A DNA stretch of 64,000 nt, from contig NZ_QPJL01000006.1 of the NCBI RefSeq assembly GCF_003337565.1, forward strand, positions 62,001 through 126,000, in the 5' to 3' direction. This document shows positions 29,270 to 37,300 of this stretch, one piece after another. The notes beneath the pieces are model-generated. The model worked only from the letters and a program-made list of their open reading frames with translations, was not told where the DNA came from and ran no database searches. This stretch comes from Paracoccus lutimaris. GTDB lineage: Bacteria > Pseudomonadota > Alphaproteobacteria > Rhodobacterales > Rhodobacteraceae. Made by a program: the position numbers and the translations under genes. Every line of letters starts with the position of its first letter. Positions within the stretch are counted from its first letter, which is position 1.

Positions 29270-30088
29270 TCAGTCTTCGGATTTGTTCAGGATCACGCCC
29301 ATGACCGGCGGCATGCCGATCAAAAGGCGCTCGCATTCGGCCATATGGGCCGCCGTCCCGGCGCGCGCATCCGCCACCAGCAAAATGGCGTCGGCCAGCG
29401 GCAGGGTGGCCAGCGCCGAATCCTGCCCCAGCAGCGCGGCGGTATCGAGGATCGCGATCTCGGCCGAATGCGCCTTATGCAGCGCGTCCATCGCAGCCAC
29501 GAAGACACGGTCCTGCAGCAGCTCGGCCGCCGCCGGCTCGGCATGCGCGGGGGCCAGTACCGACAGATTGGGCGCCTCGCTGACAGTGACCACCAGCCGG
29601 TCCAGATCCCCCTGCTCGCGCAGCACGGTCGAAACCCTGCCGCATCCGGGCACGGCAAGACGCTCGGCGACCGAGGGCTTGCCCAGATCCAGATCGATCA
29701 GCATCACGCGCGTATGCGGCTGACGCGCCAGCGCAAGCGACAGGTTGACGGCGGTGAATGTGCCGCCGGCACCTGGCGTCACCGGCACAACCGCCAGCTT
29801 CGTCCAGTCGCGGCCGCGCATCTCGCGCAGGATGCGCGTCCGCAGCAGCGAAAAGCGCTGCGTGATGGTCTGCGCGTGTTCGGCATCCTCGGCCGCATAG
29901 GCCGCCTCACGCCGGATGAACTTGCTTGAAACGTTGCCGCGGACCTTGTCGGGCGCAACCTTGTCTCCCGGATTCTTGTCCGGTTCCTTTGCCGTTGCGG
30001 GCTTCAAACCTGTGGCCTCTCTGCCTCTGCTTAAATCGTGCCGCCCCGCGGGGCAGCCAATTGCCAATGACTTGTCCGGCGCCGGCAT
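29270..30088 (-). CDS. CpsD/CapB-like tyrosine-kinase homologue with degenerate P-loop
   Basis: In EPS systems the CpsD/BY-kinase partners the Wzz-like protein and controls chain length by ATP-driven autophosphorylation. This 272-residue protein keeps the fold (VMLIDLDLGKP as Walker A', IAILDTAALL as Walker B). Its P-loop reads VTPGAGGTFTAVNL, with Gly where the Walker A Lys is expected, and it ends in NKSED without a tyrosine cluster. It may therefore be a non-catalytic or altered regulator. The N-terminus is uncertain: ATG at 30088 is chosen, while an open frame extends to 30187. Confidence 0.78.
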   Translation of the reverse strand: MPAPDKSLAIGCPAGRHDLSRGREATGLKPATAKEPDKNPGDKVAPDKVRGNVSSKFIRREAAYAAEDAEHAQTITQRFSLLRTRILREMRGRDWTKLAVVPVTPGAGGTFTAVNLSLALARQPHTRVMLIDLDLGKPSVAERLAVPGCGRVSTVLREQGDLDRLVVTVSEAPNLSVLAPAHAEPAAAELLQDRVFVAAMDALHKAHSAEIAILDTAALLGQDSALATLPLADAILLVADARAGTAAHMAECERLLIGMPPVMGVILNKSED

Positions 30089-30219
30089 GCTAGCGTCACG
30101 GCCATGATTGCGACAACCGAAAACAGGCCGAATACTGACAATGCGCCGCATTTCCCTGTGCTGCGGTTCCAATCCTTCGTAGCGCATCGCGCGCGTTCCG
30201 CAACCTGTCCCTTTGTCAG

Positions 30220-31047
30220 ATGACGCCCTGCAGCATTCTCATTCCCGCCCATGACGAGGCCGACTATATCGATGCCTGTCTGGAGACGATCCTGGCCCAG
30301 GACCATGCCGGCCCGGCCGAAATCGTCCTGATCGCCAATGGTTGCAGCGATGACACCGCTGACCGTGCACGCGCGCACGCGCCGGCCTTTGCGGCACGCG
30401 GCTGGGTGCTGCGGGTCGAGGACCTGGCCCAGGGCGGCAAGATCGGCGCGCTGAACCACGGCGATCGTTGCGCCAGCCACGGCATCCGCATCTATCTGGA
30501 CGCCGATATCCGGATGAGCCCGCACCTGCTGTCGGGCCTGGTCCGCGTGCTGGAAACCGAAAAACCGCGCTATGCCGGCGGCAAGCTGGTCGTCGCCCCG
30601 GCCCGCAGCCCCGTCTCGCGGGCCTATGCGCGCTTCTGGCAAAAACTGCCCTTCGTCGCGCGGGGCGTCACCGGCGCCGGACTGTTTGCCGTGAACGCGG
30701 CGGGGCGCGCGCGCTGGGGGGATTTTCCGCAGGTGATCTCGGATGACACCTTCGTGCGGCTGCAATTCGATGAAAACGAACGTTTTCTGGTCGACGCCCC
30801 CTATGAATGGCCGCTGGTCGAGGGCTTCTCGCCTCTGGTCCGGGTGCGCCGCAGGCAGGATCAGGGCGTGGCCGAGATCGCGCGGCTTTACCCCGAGCTT
30901 CCGCAGCGTCAGGGACAGGTCCGGCCGGATCGCCGCGAGCTCATGCGGCTTGCGGCCCGCGACCCGATCGGCTTTGCCGCCTATGCGGCGGTGGCGCTGG
31001 CCGTGCGCACCGGCAGGAACACGCAGGAATGGGCGCGCGGGCGCTGA
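30220..31047 (+). CDS. GT2 family glycosyltransferase
   Basis: The 275-residue protein begins CSILIPAHDEADYIDACLETI and has IANGCSDDT, LDADIRMSP as the DXD motif and VISDDTFVRLQF, the standard GT-A family 2 pattern. It probably adds a sugar to the EPS repeat unit. It is divergent from the CpsD-like gene and followed by a hairpin at 31055-31084. Confidence 0.88.
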   Translation: MTPCSILIPAHDEADYIDACLETILAQDHAGPAEIVLIANGCSDDTADRARAHAPAFAARGWVLRVEDLAQGGKIGALNHGDRCASHGIRIYLDADIRMSPHLLSGLVRVLETEKPRYAGGKLVVAPARSPVSRAYARFWQKLPFVARGVTGAGLFAVNAAGRARWGDFPQVISDDTFVRLQFDENERFLVDAPYEWPLVEGFSPLVRVRRRQDQGVAEIARLYPELPQRQGQVRPDRRELMRLAARDPIGFAAYAAVALAVRTGRNTQEWARGR

Positions 31048-31054
31048 TCCGACA

Positions 31055-31084
31055 CCGATTCCGTACCGGATCGCCCGGAATCGG
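31055..31084 (+). terminator. hairpin after GT2 gene
   Basis: A perfect 9-bp stem CCGATTCCG (31055-31063) / CGGAATCGG (31076-31084) with a 12-base loop lies 8 bases after the stop. There is no U-tract, so it may be a Rho-dependent or mRNA 3'-end structure. Confidence 0.5.
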
Positions 31085-31453
31085 CGGCTCTCACCCCCTC
31101 TGGACTGCACCGATCATGGCCGAGGGTGTGGCAGATCCGCGCTATTGGATATCGCCGCTGGATCTTCTGTTTTTGATGTAATAAACGGATCAGTTTTTCA
31201 ACCCGAGATTGCTTTCGCTATTATTCCAGAAGACGAGCCTTGATTTTCAAGCTCATTTTAAACAACTCTAGGTTGTCTCTACGTCAAGCGGTCAACCGGA
31301 CGCCTCTATCTCGATCCTGCAAACCTGCTCTGCGCCCAATTTCAAGGCCCGATTTCGGCTGGCAACTTGTTGATAACATTGAAACCTATACTTTTCGGCA
31401 GTCTGTGGATTCGTTCTAGTTTTATTCAAATGCAAAGCTATACTGGCGAAGTA
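31085..31453. promoter_or_regulatory. AT-rich leader of the sugar transferase gene
   Basis: This roughly 370-base gene-free stretch is much AT-richer than flanking DNA. It contains a small palindrome ACAAC-TCTAG-GTTGT (about 31262-31276) and TATACTTTTCGGCAG (31387-31401), which shares CTTTTCGG with two elements at 32433 and 32500. No reliable -35/-10 pair could be assigned. The 77-residue antisense frame here looks like chance. Confidence 0.4.
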
Positions 31454-32173
31454 ATGATTAGAATGGGTTTTGAAATGCGGCACATCACTGATTTCGACAT
31501 CGACACGATGGTCTCGGTGCTGCAAGCGTCAAAGGACGAAACCAACAATAGCCCCGCCGGTATCAAGTCCTTCTATGCGCGCTTCGTGAAGCGTCCGCTG
31601 GATGTCCTGCTGGTCGTCATGGCGGCACCGTTCGTGCTGCCGGTGGTTCTCGTTCTGGCGTTGGTGATTTGGTACAATGGCGACAAGCCGTTCTACACCC
31701 AGCTTCGCGTCGGCCGCTCTGGCCGCAGCTTCCGCCTGTGGAAACTGCGTACGATGGTCGCGAATGCGGATGCTTGCCTCGCAGACTACCTTGCCTCGAA
31801 TCCCGAGGCGAAGGCCGAATGGGACCTGACCCAGAAACTGAAGAAGGATCCTCGGATCACCTCGACCGGAACGTTCCTGCGCAAGACATCACTGGATGAG
31901 TTGCCGCAGCTCTGGAATGTCTTGCGCGGAGATATGAGCCTGGTCGGCCCCCGGCCCATGATGCTGGATCAGCAAACGCTATATCCGGGATCGGACTATT
32001 ACCATTTGCGTCCCGGCGTCACCGGCCTCTGGCAGATTTCGGACCGCAACGACAGCAGCTTCGCTGCCCGGGCGACGTTCGACGCGAGCTATGCGAAGGA
32101 TCTCAGCCTGCACGAAGACGCCAAGATCGTCGCCAAAACGATTGGCGTCGTCCTGCGGTGCACCGGCTACTGA
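31454..32173 (+). CDS. ExoY/WcaJ-type undecaprenyl-phosphate sugar transferase
   Basis: This enzyme transfers the first sugar-1-phosphate to undecaprenyl phosphate and starts EPS repeat-unit synthesis. The product (239 residues from this start) has a basic segment then one hydrophobic stretch ([20 protein letters not shown]), [29 protein letters not shown] and [15 protein letters not shown], the bacterial sugar transferase core. Start choice is uncertain among ATGs at 31454, 31463 and 31475. It lies beside a small convergent membrane ORF, as exoY lies beside exoX in Sinorhizobium. Confidence 0.9.
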   Translation: MIRMGFEMRHITDFDIDTMVSVLQASKDETNNSPAGIKSFYARFVKRPLDVLLVVMAAPFVLPVVLVLALVIWYNGDKPFYTQLRVGRSGRSFRLWKLRTMVANADACLADYLASNPEAKAEWDLTQKLKKDPRITSTGTFLRKTSLDELPQLWNVLRGDMSLVGPRPMMLDQQTLYPGSDYYHLRPGVTGLWQISDRNDSSFAARATFDASYAKDLSLHEDAKIVAKTIGVVLRCTGY

Positions 32174-32174
32174 A

Positions 32175-32378
32175 CTAGCTCGCCCCTTGCATCTCGTGAT
32201 GCAACATACAGCGATAGCGCCGCCATGCGATGAAAAGCGTGGCGGCCGTCCCGCTGAGCGAGTAGAGCAGCAACCCAAACCACAGCGACAAATCCAGGGC
32301 AATCACCCCGAAAGCCGCACAGCTGGCTGCGACGACAATGCCTATGGACAGAATCCCGGTCAGAGAGTGCCTCCTCAA
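32175..32378 (-). CDS. small two-helix membrane protein, ExoX-like candidate
   Basis: The 67-residue frame encodes two strong hydrophobic segments (ILSIGIVVAASCAAFGVIAL and LWFGLLLYSLSGTAATLFIA) followed by a basic tail (WRRYRCMLHHEMQG). This resembles the layout of small EPS-repressor proteins (ExoX, PsiA, SyrA) that inhibit the ExoY step. Its stop is one base from the ExoY-like stop, convergent. The only standard start is TTG at 32378. An AGGAGG just inside it would serve a CTG six bases later, so the true start is unresolved. Sequence identity to ExoX cannot be claimed by eye. Confidence 0.5.
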   Translation of the reverse strand: MRRHSLTGILSIGIVVAASCAAFGVIALDLSLWFGLLLYSLSGTAATLFIAWRRYRCMLHHEMQGAS

Positions 32379-32432
32379 TCCCTTTGGTGTTACTCACATT
32401 GGTGCCGAAGAATTAACGAATCGCTACTTAAA

Positions 32433-32507
32433 CTTTTCGGTTGAATCGATATCCGCTGCTTATCCGCCCATTCTTATCCATAAAGTAAGCGTAAACCAGC
32501 CGAAAAG
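32433..32507. promoter_or_regulatory. inverted CTTTTCGGTTG/CAGCCGAAAAG elements
   Basis: CTTTTCGGTTG (32433-32443) and CAGCCGAAAAG (32497-32507) form an 11-base inverted pair with one mismatch, 53 bases apart. They lie between the ExoX-like ORF and the GT4 gene. The same core occurs upstream of the ExoY-like gene at 31391. Confidence 0.4.
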
Positions 32508-32537
32508 GTAGTATGACACCACTAAGTCTTACAGATT

Positions 32538-33767
32538 TTGTTGAATTTACGGAGCAAGACCCTGCGAATCGGCTATCTGGTCAATACTTACCCACGTCCG
32601 TCACACAGTTTCATCCGCCGCGAGATCGCCGCGCTTGAGGCCGAGGGGGTCGAAATCCATCGCTTCGCCATGCGCAGCAACCGGGCAGAGCTGTCTGATC
32701 CGGCAGACCTGGCCGAAGATGCCCGCACCGAGCATGTTCTGAATGCTGGCGGCCGGCGGCTCCTGATCGGCCTTCTTCGCCAAGGGGCCGCGAAGCCACG
32801 ACAATTCGCGGCTGCCTTGCAATTGGCCCGCCGCCGCGCCGCCGCCGGCGAATCCAGTCTGGCCCGGCAGATCATCTATCTTGCCGAGGGTGCGCATATC
32901 GCCGCCCGCGCCCGCGACTTGCAGATCGACCATATCCACGCGCATTTCGGCACCAATTCGACCCGCGTCGCCGCCTATGCGCGCCTGATGGGTGGCCCGC
33001 GCTTCAGCTTTACCGTTCACGGCCCCGAGGAGTTCGACAATACCGCCGCGCTGGATCTGGGCGGCAAGCTGGCCGGGGCCGAATTCTGCGCCACGGTCAG
33101 CAGCTATGGCCGCTCGCAGATGTGCCGCTGGGCCCAAACGGGCGATTGGGACAAGGTGCAGGTCGTGCATTGCGGGCTGGACCTCAGCCGTTGGGACACG
33201 TCTGCCCCCCTGCCCCAAGGCCCGTTCCATATGGTCGCGGTCGGCCGTTTCGCCGAGCAAAAGGGCTTTGGCCTGCTGATCCGCGCCTTTGCCAAGGCCT
33301 GGCGCCGTGACCCGAGCCTGCGCCTGTCACTGGTCGGCGACGGCGAGTTACGCCCGCAGATCGAGGCGCTGGTTGCCGCCGAGGGTATGGAGAATGCCGT
33401 GAACCTGCTGGGCTGGCAGGACGAATCCGGCGTCCGCGCGGCGATGAATGCCGCCCATGCGCTGGTCACCCCCAGCTTTGCCGAAGGGCTGCCGGTGGTG
33501 ATCATGGAGGCCATGGCCTGCGCCCGGCCCGTCATCGCCACCTATATCGCCGGCATCCCCGAGCTGGTCCGTCCCGGGCAAGAGGGTTGGCTGATCCCCG
33601 CGGGCGACGCCGATGCGCTGGCCGAAACCATGCTGGCCGCTGCCGCGACCGACGCTGAGACACTGGCCCGCATGAGCGCATCGGCCCGCGCCCGCGTCAC
33701 CGCGCGCCACGACATCCGCGTTTCCGCCCAAAAGCTCAAGGCGCTGTTCAGCCGCGCCACAGGCTGA
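32538..33767 (+). CDS. GT4 family glycosyltransferase
   Basis: The 409-residue GT-B enzyme has the N-terminal GYLVNTYPRPSHSFIRREI, HAHFGTNS and TVHGPEEFD. Its C-terminal donor site is VAVGRFAEQKGFGLLI and PSFAEGLPVVIMEAMACARPV, with the E-x7-E motif of family 4. It likely adds a sugar to the EPS unit. The start is unsure: TTG at 32538 is open, but the only ribosome-binding-like GGAG (32552) precedes a CTG. The last 20 bases overlap the convergent phosphopantetheinyl transferase gene. Confidence 0.9.
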   Translation: MLNLRSKTLRIGYLVNTYPRPSHSFIRREIAALEAEGVEIHRFAMRSNRAELSDPADLAEDARTEHVLNAGGRRLLIGLLRQGAAKPRQFAAALQLARRRAAAGESSLARQIIYLAEGAHIAARARDLQIDHIHAHFGTNSTRVAAYARLMGGPRFSFTVHGPEEFDNTAALDLGGKLAGAEFCATVSSYGRSQMCRWAQTGDWDKVQVVHCGLDLSRWDTSAPLPQGPFHMVAVGRFAEQKGFGLLIRAFAKAWRRDPSLRLSLVGDGELRPQIEALVAAEGMENAVNLLGWQDESGVRAAMNAAHALVTPSFAEGLPVVIMEAMACARPVIATYIAGIPELVRPGQEGWLIPAGDADALAETMLAAAATDAETLARMSASARARVTARHDIRVSAQKLKALFSRATG

Positions 33768-34374
33768 TTGCAAGGTAATACCCTACCATCTGCCCCCAAC
33801 GACCGCTGATCAGGCGGGGGCCAAGGCAGCCGCGAAACCGTGCCGGGCCGATCACGGCAGGCACGGCGCTGAAATCCAGCATGCGCCGGGTCAGTGGATA
33901 TTGCGCCTTGAACATCGCCTCTTTGACGCAAAAGGCCAGCAGCGGGTCGCCCGGACCCAGCAGGCGAAAGGGCATCACCGTCTCGGCCAAGCCGTCAGGC
34001 AGCGGGCGCGTCACCGGCTCCAGATCGACGCCGATGCTGGCGCCGCCGGGCGGACTGGCGACGGCAATGCAATAATCGCCGCTATGGGACAGGCTGGCAT
34101 GGAGGCCCGGCGGCAGGTCCGGCTGCCGGTCAGGTCGCGCGGCAATCGGCTGCGCCTCCGAAAGGTCATGCCCGGCCTCGCGGATTGCGGCGCGCAGCGC
34201 CATGCGGCCAAGGGCGAATTCACGCCGCCGCTTGGGGACGGCGCGCTCAATCGCGATCTCCTCCTCGGGGAGGAGCGGCGCGGGGTCCTGCGTCATGGGC
34301 AGCACCGCGCAGCCATGGCCGGGCGGCAGCAGGCGCCGCGCAAGATCGCGCAGCGCCTGAGCGTCTGAACTCAT
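33748..34374 (-). CDS. 4'-phosphopantetheinyl transferase (EntD/Sfp type)
   Basis: The enzyme attaches phosphopantetheine from CoA to carrier-protein serines. The 208-residue product has [20 protein letters not shown] with the Mg-binding Asp and Glu, and the CVKEAMFKA helix, all diagnostic for the EntD-like group. Its ATG overlaps the NRPS stop (ATGA), so it is the fourth gene of the PKS/NRPS operon. It would activate the PCP (S1464) of the NRPS and the ACP (S1753) of the PKS. Confidence 0.93.
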   Translation of the reverse strand: MSSDAQALRDLARRLLPPGHGCAVLPMTQDPAPLLPEEEIAIERAVPKRRREFALGRMALRAAIREAGHDLSEAQPIAARPDRQPDLPPGLHASLSHSGDYCIAVASPPGGASIGVDLEPVTRPLPDGLAETVMPFRLLGPGDPLLAFCVKEAMFKAQYPLTRRMLDFSAVPAVIGPARFRGCLGPRLISGRWGQMVGYYLAISLWRG

Positions 34375-37300
34375 TTCCCGCCGCGAAGCTGTGCGCGGAG
34401 CGCGCGGCGCTTGGCCATGGCGTCATCCGCCTGCGCCGCAGCAGCAGCCGGGGCTGTCGCAACCTGAGTAGCCGGGCGGGGCGCGGCCGGGGCGGCTGTG
34501 GGGGCGGCGGCAACTGGCGCGGGGCTAGCCCCCGCTGGTGCCAGGGTCGCGACATGTTTCAGGAAATCGGCCATGACCGGGAAGCGGAAGATATCCGTCA
34601 CCCCCAGACGCGGCAGCGCCAGCCGGTCGCGCATGGTCCGGTGCAGCTGGATCGCCAGCAGCGAATGCCCGCCAAGCGCGAAGAAATTGTCGCGCGGGGC
34701 GATCTGCTGGACGCCCAGAACCTCGGACCAAAGCGCTTGCACCGCCTGCGCCAGATCCTCGGTCGGCGCAGCGGCCGAGGCGGCGGGGCCGGCCTCGATG
34801 GCCGGTGCCGCCGCGGCCCCGCCCAGCGTCGTCACCGCCGCCATGACCACCGCGCCTGGGACCGGCAATTGCTTGCGGTCGATCTTGCGGTTCGGGGTCA
34901 GCGGCATGTGGTCCAGCCGCAAAATGCGGCCCGGCACCATATGCGCCGGCAGATGCGCCAGCAGCGCCTCGCGCAGTTTCTTTTCGCACAGGTCCGGCGT
35001 GCCGGTCACATAGCCGACCAGCCGCTTGTCGCCGGGCGCATCCTCGCGCACCAAGGCGACCGCCTCGCGCACGCCGGGTTCATTGGCCAGCGCCGCCTCG
35101 ATCTCGCCCAGCTCGATGCGGAAGCCGCGCAGCTTGATCTGGTGATCGGCGCGGCCGATATAGTCCAGCCCGCCATCCTCGCGCCAGCGCACCAGATCGC
35201 CGGTCCGGTACATGCGCGCGCCCCAGGGCGCGGCGCGATCCGCCGGGACGAAAGGATCGGGGCGGAAGGCCGCAGCGGTCAGGTCCTCGCGCTGCCAATA
35301 GCCGCGCGTGACGCCATGGCCGCCGATCCACAGCTCGCCCTGCGCGCCGGGGGGCACGGGAATGCCGTCGGCGTCCAGAACATAGACCTGCGTATTGGCG
35401 ATGGGCCGACCCAGAGTGACCTCACCCCCGTCCGAAAGATCGGCGATGGTGGACCAGATCGTGGTCTCGGTCGGGCCATACATGTTCAGGACCTTGGCCC
35501 GCGTGACCGCCCTGATTTCCGCCAGAAGCGAGGGCGGCAGCGCCTCGCCGCCCAGCATCACGCATTTCAGCCCGGCCATGGCCGAGGCCACCTGCGGGTC
35601 CGAGACCAGAATCCGCCCCATGCTGGGCGTGCATTGCAGATGGGTGACGCCCCAGCGCCGGATCTGCGCCGCAATCGAGAAATCGCCGTCCTCGGGCGCC
35701 TCGGAATGGGGGTTCACCTCGGCCCGCAGCCGCGCCAGCAGCGGGAAGCCGGCCATGACCTGTTCGGGCGCGATGCCGTAATCGATCAGGCAGGCAATCT
35801 CGCCCACGCCAATGGTCTTGAGATGCTCGACCCGGGCGATCCCATCGGCAACGGTGCCGAACAGGCCCGAATCCTCGAAATAGCGCAGGAAGGCGAATTC
35901 AAGGATGCCGTCCAGCTCTTCCTCGGACAGCGAACCAAGGTCGATGGCCATCGGATTGGTCATGCCGGCAGGACGGCGGAAGGCCGGGAAATCCCAGGCA
36001 TATTGCTTGACCAGCGCGGCCGCGCTGCGCAGGTAGTTCTTCATCGGCTCGCGGGCGATCTCGCGCGCGGTCTCGCGGTCCTCGGCCAGACAGGTATGCA
36101 GCATCAGCGTGACGGTGAAATGCGCCGGGTCATGCCCGACCGAGCGCAGCGCCGCGTGATATTCCTTGATGCGCTGTTCGACCACGTCGATGCTCTGGCC
36201 CAGAAGATGGGTCAGCACGTTCATGCCCAGACGCCCGGCCTCGACCCAGGTGTCGGGATTGCCGGCGACGGTCATCCACAGCGGCAGTTCCTTTTGCACC
36301 GGGCGCGGCTGGGTCACGACGCCAAAGCTGCCGCCCCCCGCGCGGGGGAGATCGACCTTTTCGCCGCGCCACAGCCGGCGCAACTGGTCGATGCCCGCGA
36401 TCATCGCCGTCTTGTTGTTGGGCGGCGCGTTTTCGGGGCGCAGCACGAAATCATCCGGCTGCCAGCCCGAGGCGATGGCCAGCCCGGCACGCCCCGCCGT
36501 CAGGTTGTCGATCATCGCCCATTCCTCGGCCACGCGGGCGGGATGGTGCAGGGGCAGCACGCAACTGCCGGCGCGGACCGAGATGTTCTTGGTGACCGCC
36601 GCCACGGCAGCACCCGAAACCGAAGGGTTCGGATAGGGGCCGCCAAAGGCGTGGAAATGGCGTTCCGGCGTATAGACGGCGACAAAACCGTTCTGGTCGG
36701 CAAAGCGCGCGCCCTCCAGCAAAAGCTGGTATTTCCGCGGGCCGGGGCCGTCGTCATTGCCCCAATAGAACAGGCTGAACTGCATGCCCCCCTGAACCTC
36801 GCGGCGCGGGGCGGTTGCCGTCGGCGTGCTTGAGACGGCAAGCCGCGATTCCTCGCCAGCGATGACCAGCGTCACGCCGCGCGCCAGCGACCAGAAGATT
36901 TCCAGAACCGAGATGTCAAAGGACAGGCTGGTGACCGCAAGCCAGGCGTCGCCCTGTTGATACGGGATCACCGCATCCATGCCGGCAAAGAAATTGGCGA
37001 CATTGCGATGTTCGACCATGACCCCCTTGGGCCGCCCGGTCGAACCCGAGGTATAGATCAGATAGGCCAGATTCTCCGGCGCGACATGGCTATCGGGCCC
37101 CGCGACCAGCCCATGAGGCAGATCGGTCGGGATGGTCACGACCTGCGCCTGATGCGCGGGCAGCCGATCGGCCAGACCGTCTTGGACCAGCACGATTTTC
37201 GCGCCGCTGTCCTGAATGTAAAGCTCGATCCGGTCGGCGGGATAATCGGGGTCCAAGGGCACATAGGCGCCGCCCGCCTTCCAGATCGCCAGCGCGCCGA

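Noticed and set aside
31292..31525. 77-residue minus-strand frame in the AT-rich leader of the ExoY-like gene
   Set aside because: No ribosome binding site, no hydrophobic or domain pattern, and it overlaps the start of the sugar transferase gene antisense.
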